DNA of 64,000 bases from Neobacillus sp. Marseille-Q6967 (GTDB taxonomy: Bacteria > Bacillota > Bacilli > Bacillales > Cytobacillaceae). The stretch's first letter is position 1, and the number at the start of each line of letters is the position of its first letter. Both the position numbers and the translations under genes were made by a program. The notes below the pieces were generated by a model. That model made no database searches. It was given only the letters and a program-made list of their open reading frames with translations, and was not told where the DNA came from. This document shows, one piece after another, positions 20,729 through 29,011 of this stretch. Location of the stretch: positions 1,216,001-1,280,000 of the forward strand of contig NZ_CAMGZB010000001.1 of assembly GCF_946151075.1 (NCBI RefSeq). The letters are read 5' to 3'.

Positions 20729-20795
20729 CTATCTTCCAAATGGTGCTGTCTATCTGCCAAATTCCCCGTTCTATCGGCCAAATCAACGACCTACC
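20729..20795 (-). repeat. 21-bp-period repeat, GGCAGATAG family in reverse orientation
   Basis: CTATC cores at 20729, 20750 and 20771 (exactly 21 apart), each followed by a TTCC/TGCC/GGCC-AAAT box, and a degenerate CTACC at 20792. Read on the minus strand this is ATTTGGCAGATAG, the same core as the forward array at 62212-62292. It starts about ten bases after a terminator. Confidence 0.75.
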
Positions 20796-20841
20796 TCTAT
20801 TTTGAAAAATAACCTGCAAAAATTTCCTGTATAATTTGTTT

Positions 20842-20870
20842 TTGACGCTTACTTTTACCTATACTATAAT
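20842..20870 (+). promoter_or_regulatory. Sigma-A promoter of prfA-prmC
   Basis: TTGACG (20842-20847), 17-base spacer, TATAAT (20865-20870), 36 bases before the prfA GTG. Confidence 0.8.
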
Positions 20871-20906
20871 TAGAATGTTATGGACTAAAACTTGAGGTGA
20901 ATAACT

Positions 20907-21980
20907 GTGTTTGATCGTCTTCAATCTGTTGAAGATCGCTATGAAAGATTAAATGAACTTTTAAGCGATCCAGAAATTATTAATGATTCAAAGAAACTTC
21001 GTGAATATTCAAAAGAACAATCTGATATACAAGAGACTGTACAAACGTATCGTGAATATAAAGAGGCCCGCGAGCAGCTGAAAGATGCGAAAGCAATGCT
21101 GGAGGAAAAGCTCGATGCCGAGATGCGTGAAATGGTGAAAGAGGAAGTAAATGAACTCGAATCGCAAATCGAGGAATTAGAAGCGAAAATGAAAATCTTG
21201 ATGGTTCCAAAGGATCCGAATGATGACAAGAACGTTATCTTCGAAATCCGCGGTGCCGCAGGCGGGGAAGAGGCGGCGTTATTTGCAGGAACCCTTTACC
21301 GTATGTACAGCCGTTATGCGGAAGCACAAGGCTGGAAAACAGAACTAATTGATGCCAGTCCGACAGGTCTTGGCGGTTACAAAGAAATCAGCTTTATGAT
21401 TAATGGCCAGGGGGCTTATTCCAAATTAAAGTTTGAAAGCGGCGCCCACCGTGTACAGCGTGTACCGGAAACAGAATCTGGCGGCCGTATTCATACATCG
21501 ACAGCTACTGTTGTCTGTCTTCCAGAAGCAGAAGATGTAGAAGTGGAAATCCATGATAAAGATATCCGTTTCGATGCGTTTGCATCCAGTGGTGCCGGCG
21601 GTCAGTCTGTTAACACGACGATGTCAGCGGTTCGTTTAACACACATCCCGACCGGAATTGTCGTATCGATTCAAGATGAAAAGTCGCAGCATAAAAACAA
21701 GGACAAAGCGATGAAGGTATTGCGTGCCCGTGTTTATGACAAGTTCCAGCAGGAAGCACAGGCGGAATTTGACCAAGTACGTAAATCTGCGGTTGGTACA
21801 GGTGACCGTTCAGAGCGGATTCGTACGTACAACTTCCCGCAAAACCGTGTGACCGACCACCGTATCGGCTTAACACTGCAAAAGCTCGATCAAATCATTG
21901 AAGGCAAGCTTGACGAAATTATTGATGCATTGATCTTAGAAGATCAAACAAGCAAGCTTGAAAACAGTTCAGATGAGTAA
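20907..21980 (+). CDS. prfA: Peptide chain release factor 1
   Basis: Encodes 357 residues from a GTG after TTGAGGTGA. The catalytic GGQ is in [17 protein letters not shown] (about residue 231-233). The stop-codon recognition region around residues 180-195 is intact. RF1 reads UAA and UAG. Its 3' end overlaps prmC by 8 bases, a classic pairing because PrmC methylates the GGQ glutamine. Confidence 0.98.
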   Translation: MFDRLQSVEDRYERLNELLSDPEIINDSKKLREYSKEQSDIQETVQTYREYKEAREQLKDAKAMLEEKLDAEMREMVKEEVNELESQIEELEAKMKILMVPKDPNDDKNVIFEIRGAAGGEEAALFAGTLYRMYSRYAEAQGWKTELIDASPTGLGGYKEISFMINGQGAYSKLKFESGAHRVQRVPETESGGRIHTSTATVVCLPEAEDVEVEIHDKDIRFDAFASSGAGGQSVNTTMSAVRLTHIPTGIVVSIQDEKSQHKNKDKAMKVLRARVYDKFQQEAQAEFDQVRKSAVGTGDRSERIRTYNFPQNRVTDHRIGLTLQKLDQIIEGKLDEIIDALILEDQTSKLENSSDE

Positions 21981-22836
21981 ACCTTTGTATGAAGCTCTAA
22001 AATGGGCTTCTTCTTTTTTAAAAGAAGCCGGCAGAGAAGAACATGCTGCTGAACTGCTGCTTCGTCATATTACCGGGATGACGCGTGCACAACTGTTTGC
22101 AAATATGAGGGAGTGTCTGTCACCGTCCGAGGTTCTTCGATTTGAGGACGCGGTCCAGCAGCACGCTAAGGGTACGCCAGTTCAGTATATTATCGGGTCA
22201 GAGGAATTTTATGGCCGCAGTTTCATTGTCAATGAAGAGGTGCTGATTCCGAGGCCGGAGACGGAGGAGCTTGTATTTGGAACCTTACAGCGAATGAAAG
22301 CTCTCGGACTGAATGAAGCGAAGGTCGTGGATGTCGGGACTGGAAGCGGGGCGATTGCAATCTCCCTGCAACTTGAACAGCCGTCACTCACCGTTTTTGC
22401 CTCGGATATTGCTGAACCGTCCTTACAAGTCGCGAAGGAAAATGCCCGCCGGCTTCAGGCTGACGTGACATTCGTACAAGGGGACCTGCTCAAGCCATTC
22501 TTCGGCCAGACGTTTGATGTGGTGATTTCTAATCCGCCTTATATCCCGGTTGAAGATATCCAAACGATGTCAGAGGTGGTCACCGAACATGAGCCGCACC
22601 GGGCGTTGTTTGCCGGGGAGGACGGACTTGATTTTTACCGCCGCTTTATGGAGGAGCTTCCTGAAGTGCTGGCGCCGCGCGGGCTCGTTGCATTTGAAAT
22701 TGGGGCCGGTCAGGGGGAGGCGGTAGCCGACCTTTTTCAAAAAAGGTTTGCGGACGCAAAGGTGGAAGTGGTGAATGATATTAATGGCAGGGACCGAATG
22801 GTGTTTGCTGTAATAGAACAAGGCTCCAGAGGCTAA
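21973..22836 (+). CDS. prmC: Release factor glutamine methyltransferase
   Basis: Encodes 287 residues from ATG 21973, which overlaps the prfA stop; an in-frame TTG at 21958 is the alternative, and neither has a strong RBS, suggesting translational coupling. SAM-binding [16 protein letters not shown] and the substrate-glutamine motif [10 protein letters not shown] are clear. It N5-methylates the GGQ glutamine of RF1 and RF2. The stop codon lies inside a hairpin shared with the convergent gene downstream. Confidence 0.95.
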   Translation: MSKPLYEALKWASSFLKEAGREEHAAELLLRHITGMTRAQLFANMRECLSPSEVLRFEDAVQQHAKGTPVQYIIGSEEFYGRSFIVNEEVLIPRPETEELVFGTLQRMKALGLNEAKVVDVGTGSGAIAISLQLEQPSLTVFASDIAEPSLQVAKENARRLQADVTFVQGDLLKPFFGQTFDVVISNPPYIPVEDIQTMSEVVTEHEPHRALFAGEDGLDFYRRFMEELPEVLAPRGLVAFEIGAGQGEAVADLFQKRFADAKVEVVNDINGRDRMVFAVIEQGSRG

Positions 22837-22850
22837 TCCTCTGGAGCTTT
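22823..22850. terminator. Bidirectional terminator overlapping two convergent stop codons
   Basis: GCTCCAGAGG (22823-22832) and CCTCTGGAGC (22838-22847) form a perfect 10-bp stem around CTAAT. That loop contains the stop codons of prmC (TAA 22834-22836) and of the minus-strand gene (TAG, 22833-22835). A short T/A-rich tract follows. Confidence 0.75.
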
Positions 22851-23291
22851 ATTTAATTTGCGAATCAGGAGCAGGTTCAATAATAACAGGGTGAAGAGGA
22901 GGGGATAGGCGACGGCACTGTACCAAAGTTTCCAGCCGTTATGGTAAAAAACTTCTGAAAACGTGGCAAGAAATTCAAAGAGGACGGTCAGCCCGCTGAA
23001 AAACAAAATATAAAGGATTTTCTGCATCACAGGTTTTTTAAAGGGAAAAAGATTTAGAAAAATGATGTTGGCTGCTGGGTAAACAATAAAGAAAATGAGG
23101 AGGTACTGATAATCGATCCCTTTTTGAAAAAAGCCATATAAATCGAATTTCAGGTCTAAATAAACATCGGCCATGACGGCCATGAGCGGTCCAAGGAAGG
23201 AAGATGTATACATTTCCATGTAGGAGATTCGTTTTGGAATGAAGATAACGGCGATGATACAGGCGATAACGGTGATGATTAAAAGTATCAA
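22833..23291 (-). CDS. Conserved multi-pass membrane protein (CBO0543-like)
   Basis: Encodes 152 residues from TTG 23291, six bases after GGAGGG. About four to five hydrophobic segments are visible (residues about 1-18, 27-42, 63-80, 90-110, 122-142), with a short charged tail. The layout and the [21 protein letters not shown] stretch (seen in parts) recall the CBO0543 family of small Firmicute membrane proteins. Function is not known. It overlaps prmC by four bases in convergent orientation. Confidence 0.75.
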   Translation of the reverse strand: MILLIITVIACIIAVIFIPKRISYMEMYTSSFLGPLMAVMADVYLDLKFDLYGFFQKGIDYQYLLIFFIVYPAANIIFLNLFPFKKPVMQKILYILFFSGLTVLFEFLATFSEVFYHNGWKLWYSAVAYPLLFTLLLLNLLLIRKLNKAPED

Positions 23292-23424
23292 CTAAAACCC
23301 TCCTGACAGACATATGGTATCCTGTTAGGATAAAAATATGTAAAATCTAGTTTTTTTAAATTTACTAGTTTAAGATTCTTTCGTTCTGTCCAAAATGAAG
23401 ATATCGAAAGGACGGTGCGAGAGA

Positions 23425-24300
23425 ATGAACAGTAAAGTATTAGTATGGTCTTATTTAATAATATTATCGTTTGCTACTATATTTAATTTATATATACCAA
23501 AAAATGAGGCGGTCGCGAAGGATTCAGTGGTTATCCCGGGAGACGCGATTCGGTTGAGGATCTTGGCGAACAGCGACAGTGGCGAGGATCAGGATATTAA
23601 GCGGAAAGTACGTGATGCAGTCAATGCGCAAATCACATTATGGGTTCAGGATTTAACATCAAAGGAAAAGGCGAAACAAGTGCTCCAGTCCAAGCTTCCT
23701 GAAATTCAAAAGATTGCGGAAGAAGTTGTAGCAGGGCAGGGTTCAACGCAAAGTGTAAAGGTTGAGTTTGGCGAAAAGGTGCAGTTTCCAACCAAATTAT
23801 ATGGCCAGTTTTTATATCCAGCGGGTGAGTATCAGGCGATTTTGATTACACTTGGCGAGGGAAAGGGCGCTAATTGGTGGTGCGTGCTTTACCCGCCGTT
23901 ATGCTTCTTGGATTTTTCAAATGGTGTCGCGGTAGGTGACGGTTTTGAAGAAAAACCTGTAAAAGCGGCGATGGTAGATGATGTGGAGGAAGAAAAGGAA
24001 GTTGAGCGTACGATTGTAGAGGAAGAGAAAGTTGAGTCTACTACTGTAGAAGAAGAGGAAGCTGTCGAGACTGATGAAACTGTTGAAACAGACTTAGCTA
24101 AAGCTGTTAAAAGAGTTGAAAAAAGCATCGTGGAGGAACCAGCACCGGTAGTGGAAGAAACGAAAAAGGATATAAATGAAGAAGTGAAAGTGGAAGTAGA
24201 AAAGGCAGAAGAACCAGCACCTGTTTATACTTCTGAAGATGAAGAACCGGTTAAAGTGAAATTTTTCGTTTTTGAAATCTTCGGAAGCCTGTTTAATTAA
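23425..24300 (+). CDS. spoIIR: Stage II sporulation protein R with acidic tail
   Basis: Encodes 291 residues from ATG 23425 (AAAGGACGGTG upstream); an earlier ATG at 23395 has no RBS. A signal/anchor segment (residues about 5-22) precedes the conserved SpoIIR core: IRLRILANSDSGEDQDIKRK, VRDAVNAQI, and GANWWCVLYPPLCFLDF. SpoIIR is made in the forespore and secreted to activate SpoIIGA, which processes pro-sigma-E in the mother cell. After residue about 170 comes a roughly 120-residue Glu/Val-rich low-complexity region (EEEKEVERTIVEEEKVEST and similar), then a short KVKFFVFEIFG end. B. subtilis SpoIIR is about 224 residues, so the tail is long. Confidence 0.92.
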   Translation: MNSKVLVWSYLIILSFATIFNLYIPKNEAVAKDSVVIPGDAIRLRILANSDSGEDQDIKRKVRDAVNAQITLWVQDLTSKEKAKQVLQSKLPEIQKIAEEVVAGQGSTQSVKVEFGEKVQFPTKLYGQFLYPAGEYQAILITLGEGKGANWWCVLYPPLCFLDFSNGVAVGDGFEEKPVKAAMVDDVEEEKEVERTIVEEEKVESTTVEEEEAVETDETVETDLAKAVKRVEKSIVEEPAPVVEETKKDINEEVKVEVEKAEEPAPVYTSEDEEPVKVKFFVFEIFGSLFN

Positions 24301-24313
24301 TATAAGTTAAATG

Positions 24314-24345
24314 CGCCAGTCCTATGAAAGGGCTGGTGTTTTTTC
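24314..24345 (+). terminator. Rho-independent terminator after spoIIR
   Basis: CGCCAGTCC pairs with GGGCTGGTG (one G-U, one mismatch), then TTTTTTCT. Confidence 0.8.
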
Positions 24346-24473
24346 TGTGTTGAGAGAATTAGCCGAAAGGATTAGTGTTCTATGAAAAATAATAGATTGT
24401 GTATGCCATTGGTTCTATTTCTTCTATTTTTACCATAATAGTAGAGTAGAATCTAAAAAAAGAGGTGGAAGGG

Positions 24474-24920
24474 ATGCAAGCACTTATTCGCTGCGCAAAA
24501 CAGGAGGATTTGGGTAATTTGAGAGAGTTTTTAACAAGGGCAAATCTTGGGACGGAGGGACTAACGGAGGAAACGGTAGAGTATTTTTTGCTGTTGGAGG
24601 ATCTTGAAGGAGGAATTAAGGGGACACTAGGAATAGAGGCGATCGGCGAACACGGGTTGTTGCGTTCTTTAGTAGTTTCGCCGGGTCAAGCGGATCGGGA
24701 TATTTATATTTTGATTCATCAAATGATGAAATTAGGCAAAGAAAAGGGATTGAGAAGCTTATTTTTGGCAACAAATAAGGGCGTAGCCTTGCCGTTTTTT
24801 GAATTGCTGGGTTTTCAAAAAATAGACCGAGATGAATTACCTGCTGAATTTTCCAGCTCTGAACATATTCGACACGTTTTTAATGTGGATAACTCGTTGT
24901 TTTTAAAATTTACCTTGTAA
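24474..24920 (+). CDS. ywlB: GNAT-family N-acetyltransferase YwlB
   Basis: Encodes 148 residues from ATG 24474 after AGAGGTGG. GNAT layout: N-terminal IRCAKQEDLGNLREF, the central strand HGLLRSLVVSPGQADRDI, where the acetyl-CoA pyrophosphate loop should be, and FFELLGFQKIDRDELP at the C terminus. The usual Q/RxxGxG/A loop is degenerate (SPGQADRDI), so acetyltransferase activity is not certain. Position between spoIIR and ywlC matches ywlB of B. subtilis. Substrate unknown. Confidence 0.85.
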   Translation: MQALIRCAKQEDLGNLREFLTRANLGTEGLTEETVEYFLLLEDLEGGIKGTLGIEAIGEHGLLRSLVVSPGQADRDIYILIHQMMKLGKEKGLRSLFLATNKGVALPFFELLGFQKIDRDELPAEFSSSEHIRHVFNVDNSLFLKFTL

Positions 24921-24921
24921 T

Positions 24922-25165
24922 TGTGGATAGAATCCACTAAGTTATCCACTATTTTCATATAGTTATGCACATTTTGTGGATAATGTCTTGTATTTATCCC
25001 CACCTTCTTTTATACTTTCAAACGTGCTGACTAAAAATGTGAGTCTAGTTGCCTAGATTCGGCAAAATTCGAGCTTATTCTCGTTTATTATAAAGGTGGA
25101 TAACTTATGAACACAAAAGTATGGAAAGTGGATAACTTTGGGGATAACCTTATAAATAATCCACA
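24922..25165. promoter_or_regulatory. DnaA-box cluster upstream of and into ywlC
   Basis: About eight near-consensus DnaA boxes (TTATCCACA) occur in 245 bases: 24922 (TGTGGATAG), 24942 (TTATCCACT), 24975 (TGTGGATAA, perfect on the minus strand), 24994 (TTATCCCCA), 25095 (GGTGGATAA), 25127 (AGTGGATAA), 25139 (TGGGGATAA) and 25157 (TAATCCACA). The cluster spans the ywlB-ywlC gap and the first codons of ywlC. The ywlC upstream region is one of the DnaA-binding clusters reported in B. subtilis, as I recall, so this is likely a conserved DnaA-titrating or regulatory site. Confidence 0.8.
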
Positions 25166-26150
25166 GATTGTGGATGCAGCTCATTTTTTACAAGAAAATG
25201 AGGTCGTTGCTTTGCCAACGGAAACGGTTTACGGACTTGGTGGTAATGCGGAGAGCGATACAGCAGTGGAGAAAATTTTTGCAGCGAAGGGCCGTCCGAG
25301 TGATAATCCACTGATTATTCACATTGCCAACAGGGAACAGCTTTTAGGATTTGTTCGTGAAATACCGGAAAATGCCGTAATGTTGATGGACAAGTTTTGG
25401 CCGGGACCGTTAACAATTATTTTTAAAAAGAAAGAAGGCATTCTATCGGATAAAGCAACTGCCGGGTTGGACACGGTAGGCGTTCGAATGCCGGATCATC
25501 CTGTTGCTTTGGCACTTTTGGAAAAGTGCGGTCTGCCAATTGCAGCCCCGAGTGCTAACAGTTCCGGAAAGCCAAGCCCGACACATGCAGAGCATGTCAT
25601 GGAAGATTTGAACGGGAAAATTGCCGGTGTGCTCGATGGCGGCCCAACCGGAGTTGGTGTGGAATCAACGGTAGTGGATTGCACGGAGGGTGTTCCGGTG
25701 ATTTTACGGCCTGGCGGTGTGACAAAAGAGCAGCTTGAGAATGTCGTCGGCGAGGTTCGCATTGATCCAGCCTTGGTGGATGAAGCTTCCCAGCCAAAAT
25801 CACCTGGCATGAAGTACAAGCATTATGCGCCGAACGCTCCGCTTTTTTTGGTGGCAGGCGGTATGGGGTTTTTGCAGGGGTTGGCAGATGAGAAGCGCCG
25901 CGAGGGCCTAAGGGTTGGTGTGCTTACGACGGAAGAGAATGCAGCGAAATATGATGCTGATATAGTGGTAAGCTGCGGCCGGCGTTCAGAATTAGAGACG
26001 GTTGCGGCTGATTTATATGATACGCTGCGTCGTTTTAATTCTGTAGGGGTTGATATAATTTTTAGTGAGATGTTCCCTTCGGATGGAGTTGGACACGCAA
26101 TCATGAACCGGCTGCTGAAGGCAGCGGGTAATAAGGTTATTTCGGAATAG
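25107..26150 (+). CDS. ywlC: Threonylcarbamoyl-AMP synthase (Sua5/YwlC)
   Basis: Encodes 347 residues, the long Sua5 form. The YrdC-type domain begins with VVALPTETVYGLGGNA and continues through KGRPSDNPLIIHI, FWPGPLTII and PSANSSGKPSPTHAEHV. The C-terminal Sua5 domain starts after SPGMKYKHYAPNAPLF. It makes threonylcarbamoyl-AMP from threonine, bicarbonate and ATP for t6A37 of ANN-reading tRNAs. RBS AAAGGTGG overlaps one of the DnaA-box-like sites, so DnaA binding could affect its expression. Confidence 0.96.
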   Translation: MNTKVWKVDNFGDNLINNPQIVDAAHFLQENEVVALPTETVYGLGGNAESDTAVEKIFAAKGRPSDNPLIIHIANREQLLGFVREIPENAVMLMDKFWPGPLTIIFKKKEGILSDKATAGLDTVGVRMPDHPVALALLEKCGLPIAAPSANSSGKPSPTHAEHVMEDLNGKIAGVLDGGPTGVGVESTVVDCTEGVPVILRPGGVTKEQLENVVGEVRIDPALVDEASQPKSPGMKYKHYAPNAPLFLVAGGMGFLQGLADEKRREGLRVGVLTTEENAAKYDADIVVSCGRRSELETVAADLYDTLRRFNSVGVDIIFSEMFPSDGVGHAIMNRLLKAAGNKVISE

Positions 26151-26186
26151 ACCAGGTCCTCCTTTTGGGAGGGGCTGGTTTTTTTA
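26151..26186 (+). terminator. Rho-independent terminator after ywlC
   Basis: ACCAGGTCCTCC pairs with GGGAGGGGCTGGT around TTTT, then T7. The second 52-bp array starts about 35 bases further on. Confidence 0.87.
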
Positions 26187-26218
26187 GGTTAGGAGAGGAT
26201 CTTGGGAGAAGTCGTATC

Positions 26219-26600
26219 GGTTCTATGGGGGGCCTATAGAACCAAAATGGATGGGGACTTTACAGAAAAATGGTTCTATGAATTGTTTATGAGACCAAAA
26301 TGAAGAAAGGAAACCCTAGAAATAGTCACATAAAGGGTTCATGTGACCAAACCGAAGGGAAAAAACCGTGGAAGTGGTCACATAAAGGGTTCATGTGACC
26401 ATACTGAAGGAAGGGGACCTTGGAAATGGTCACATAAAGGGTTCATGTGACCAAACCGAAGGGAGCAAACCGTGGAAATGGTCACATAAAGGGTTCATGT
26501 GACCAAACCGAAGGAAGGAAACCGTGGAAGTGGTCACATAAAGGGTTTGTGACCAAACCGAAGGGAGTAAACCTTGAAAATGGTCACATAAATCCGAACG
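26219..26600 (+). repeat. Second array of hairpin-bearing 52-bp repeats (8 units)
   Basis: Units start at 26219, 26272, 26324, 26376, 26428, 26480, 26532 and 26582; spacing is 53, five times 52, then 50, where three bases of the stem-loop are missing. The typical unit is GGTCACAT-AAAGGGTTC-ATGTGACC (8-bp stem, 9-base loop) followed by AAACCGAAGGRANNAAACCGTGGAARTG-like sequence. The first unit has a different but perfectly paired stem, GGTTCTAT/ATAGAACC, and the second is intermediate (GGTTCTAT/ATGAGACC). The last unit is truncated. It lies between ywlC and mntP. Confidence 0.93.
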
Positions 26601-26720
26601 AATCAAAATAGCGACATTAGATAAATCATCGATTTCGGCTATCCCGGTAAGCTTGACTTCTAAATCTTTTTGGACGTGCATATGTTGAAATGAGGCAAGT
26701 CCGAGGGGGTCGAAGCAGGG

Positions 26721-27278
26721 ATGTCAACGATGATTGGAGAAATGCTAACGCTGTTGATTATGGCAATGGCATTAGGAATGGATGCCTTTTCCGTGGGCCT
26801 GGGAATGGGTATGTTCAAACTAAGATTTAGAGAAATTTTTAAAATTGGTATTACGATTGGACTGTTTCATGTAGTGATGCCATTGCTGGGCATGGGCGCT
26901 GGACATTTTTTGTCCGAGAAATTTGGGACGTTTGCGTCGCTAATCGGCGGACTCTTATTAATTTTGCTGGGAGTGCAAATGGTTTTGGCCAGTTTGAAAA
27001 AGGATAATGAAAAGATTTTAACCCCGGTTGGATTTGGGTTATTTATATTTGCGTTAAGTGTGAGCCTCGACAGCTTTTCACTCGGTCTCACACTAGGGAT
27101 ATACGGTGCCAAAACAGCATTGGTTATATTATGCTTCGGTATCGCCGCCACCGTCCTAACCTGGGCTGGGCTCCTGCTCGGAAAAAAAGTTCAGGGCTGG
27201 GTGGGTTCCTATGGAGAGGCCCTCGGAGGCAGTATCCTGCTCGCGTTTGGAATGAAATTACTTTATCCTTTTTTGTAA
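26721..27278 (+). CDS. mntP: Manganese efflux pump MntP
   Basis: Encodes 185 residues with six hydrophobic segments. The two family-defining acidic membrane motifs are visible: [14 protein letters not shown] in the first segment and [15 protein letters not shown] in the fourth, as expected for the duplicated MntP/LysE-like fold. It exports Mn2+ and sits where ywlD (mntP) does in B. subtilis. The RBS (GAAGCAGGG) is modest; ATGs a few codons downstream are alternatives. I see no yybP-ykoY riboswitch in the 120 bases between the repeat array and the gene. Confidence 0.93.
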   Translation: MSTMIGEMLTLLIMAMALGMDAFSVGLGMGMFKLRFREIFKIGITIGLFHVVMPLLGMGAGHFLSEKFGTFASLIGGLLLILLGVQMVLASLKKDNEKILTPVGFGLFIFALSVSLDSFSLGLTLGIYGAKTALVILCFGIAATVLTWAGLLLGKKVQGWVGSYGEALGGSILLAFGMKLLYPFL

Positions 27279-27309
27279 AAACCTTTCTACCGATAGGAAA
27301 GGTTTTTTC
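27277..27309 (+). terminator. Rho-independent terminator after mntP
   Basis: AAAACCTTTC pairs with GAAAGGTTTT around TACCGATAG, and the T-run continues. Confidence 0.87.
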
Positions 27310-27362
27310 ATTGTCCAATGGGATTTGGTAAAATAGTACATAAATGAAAGGGGGCAGACAGC

Positions 27363-27797
27363 GTGCCAAAAATATTGTTTGTTTGTACGGGGAATACCTG
27401 CCGCAGTCCGATGGCAGAGGCGATCTTGAAAAATAAAAACCTTAAGGCAATTGAGGTAAAGTCTGCTGGGATCTATGCTTCACCGGGGAGCGAGGCATCT
27501 ACTAATGCTCAAAAAGTACTCGATGAAAAAAATATTCAGCATAACCATCAATCTACCCTGCTTTCTCAGGAGCTGGTCAACTGGGCGGATTTGATTTTAA
27601 CCATGACCCTATCACACAAAACAGCTATCCTGAATCAATATCGGGATTCAGCTGCTAAAGTGTTCACCTTGAAGGAATTCACAGGTGAAACATTTGACCA
27701 TGATGTGGTGGATCCATTCGGCGGAAACCTCGCAATCTATAAGGAAACCTACCAGGAGCTTGAAAAATTAATCGAGAAAATGCTTGAAAAATTGTAG
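27363..27797 (+). CDS. ywlE: Protein-arginine-phosphatase YwlE
   Basis: Encodes 144 residues from GTG 27363 (AAGGGGGCAGACAGC upstream). The low-molecular-weight phosphatase P-loop is VCTGNTCRSPMAEA: nucleophile Cys8, Arg14, and Thr12. That threonine (Thr11 in B. subtilis YwlE) is the residue reported to favour phosphoarginine over phosphotyrosine. The general-acid aspartate is in VVDPFGGN. It would reverse McsB arginine phosphorylation that marks proteins for ClpCP. Confidence 0.94.
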   Translation: MPKILFVCTGNTCRSPMAEAILKNKNLKAIEVKSAGIYASPGSEASTNAQKVLDEKNIQHNHQSTLLSQELVNWADLILTMTLSHKTAILNQYRDSAAKVFTLKEFTGETFDHDVVDPFGGNLAIYKETYQELEKLIEKMLEKL

Positions 27798-27854
27798 CGT
27801 TCATAATTTTCTGCTAGTGTGTAATTATAAGAGCAGAAGAGGAGGATTTTTGAA

Positions 27855-28295
27855 ATGAAGGTAGCGTTAGCGTCAGACCATGGCGGGGTGAATCTTCGCA
27901 AGGAAATGGCAAGTTTAATGGATGAACTGGGAATAGAGTATCAAGATTTTGGCTGCGACTGCGAAACGTCGGTCGATTATCCGGATTATGGCCTTCCGGT
28001 AGCGGAAAAAGTAGCAAGCGGGAAATTTGACCGCGGGATTTTAATTTGCGGAACAGGCATTGGCATGAGTATCGCCGCGAATAAGGTAAAAGGAGTTCGC
28101 TGCGCACTTGTGCATGATACGTTCAGCGCGAAGGCGACGCGTGCTCACAATGACAGTAATATTCTGGCGATGGGCGAACGCGTCATCGGACCTGGACTTG
28201 CCCGTGAGATTGCGCAAATTTGGCTGACTGGTGAATTTGAAGGCGGCCGTCATGCAAACCGTATCGGAAAAATTACGGAATATGAAAATAAGTAG
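27855..28295 (+). CDS. rpiB: Ribose-5-phosphate isomerase B
   Basis: Encodes 146 residues of the RpiB/LacAB family. MKVALASDHGGVNLRKE is the N-terminal phosphate site, SVDYPDYG is diagnostic, and Cys in LICGTGIGMSIAANK is the catalytic base. It interconverts ribose-5-phosphate and ribulose-5-phosphate. RBS AGAGGAGGATT is strong. Order ywlE-rpiB-ywlG-glyA equals B. subtilis. Confidence 0.95.
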   Translation: MKVALASDHGGVNLRKEMASLMDELGIEYQDFGCDCETSVDYPDYGLPVAEKVASGKFDRGILICGTGIGMSIAANKVKGVRCALVHDTFSAKATRAHNDSNILAMGERVIGPGLAREIAQIWLTGEFEGGRHANRIGKITEYENK

Positions 28296-28304
28296 GTTGA
28301 AGCA

Positions 28305-28871
28305 ATGATTCAAGAGTGGGAGCAGCAACTTGAAGCGATTTTAACTGAATTTAATAAGCAGGTGTCATTACATAAAGGCCAGTTGATGGTGGTTGGCTGC
28401 AGCACAAGTGAGGTCATCGGTGAAAAAATTGGAACGGCCGGAACCTTCGATGTTGCAGGGATGATTTTTCAAAAATTAACCTCATTTGCCAAAAAGACAG
28501 GTGTGGAATTGGCATTCCAATGCTGCGAGCATTTAAACCGGGCACTTGTTGTTGAACGAAAAACAGCTGAGGCACGCGGGTTCGACCCAGTAACCGTAAT
28601 TCCGGTACGAACTGCTGGCGGTGCAATGGCAACTTATGCTTTTGAAAACATGGAGGATGCAGTTGTTGTCGAGTTTATCAAGGCAGATGCAGGAATGGAT
28701 ATTGGGCATACGTTTATCGGCATGCATTTGAAACATGTAGCCGTACCGATCCGAGTCAGCCAGAGAAATCTTGGACATGCCCATGTCACATTGGCGAAAA
28801 CAAGACCAAAACTCATTGGCGGTGCCCGTGCCGTCTATGAACAGAAACAGGCAAACTCCAGCTGTACGTAA
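28305..28871 (+). CDS. ywlG: YwlG family protein (TIGR01440)
   Basis: Encodes 188 residues. Conserved stretches of the family are [32 protein letters not shown] and [21 protein letters not shown]. The CCEHLNR motif with paired Cys and a His suggests a metal or substrate site, but no function is established to my knowledge. The ATG follows the rpiB stop by 9 bases with a weak RBS, suggesting coupling. A distantly related family has been linked to 2-thiouridine or one-carbon genes only by neighbourhood. Confidence 0.88.
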   Translation: MIQEWEQQLEAILTEFNKQVSLHKGQLMVVGCSTSEVIGEKIGTAGTFDVAGMIFQKLTSFAKKTGVELAFQCCEHLNRALVVERKTAEARGFDPVTVIPVRTAGGAMATYAFENMEDAVVVEFIKADAGMDIGHTFIGMHLKHVAVPIRVSQRNLGHAHVTLAKTRPKLIGGARAVYEQKQANSSCT

Positions 28872-28927
28872 CATTTTTTTGAAAATTAAATCCTTTACTT
28901 AGATTAAAATTGAATACCAAATCAGCG

Positions 28928-28971
28928 TAATACGAACGATTATAAAAAATATCATATTATCGTTCGTTAAT
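28928..28971. promoter_or_regulatory. PurBox pair upstream of glyA (PurR operator)
   Basis: Two inverted CGAA-centred boxes: TAATACGAACGATTAT (CGAA at 28933-28936) and ATTATCGTTCGTTAAT (TTCG at 28963-28966), separated so that the cores are 26 bases apart. That is the spacing of the double PurBox in B. subtilis, where glyA is a known PurR target. The match to AWWWCCGAACWWT is good in the core and AT flanks. Confidence 0.7.
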
Positions 28972-29011
28972 TACACTATTTTAATGGCTTAAAGGGAATG
29001 TATCGTTAAGA

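Noticed and set aside
23889-24128. Ser/Thr-rich minus-strand frame antisense to spoIIR
   Set aside because: It is the complement of the Glu-codon repeats of spoIIR; composition follows from the sense strand.
26430-26681. Minus-strand 83-codon gene across the second array
   Set aside because: Most of it translates the repeat units (SVWSQTLYVTT-type repeats). Only its first about 30 residues lie outside, which I keep as a weak finding instead.
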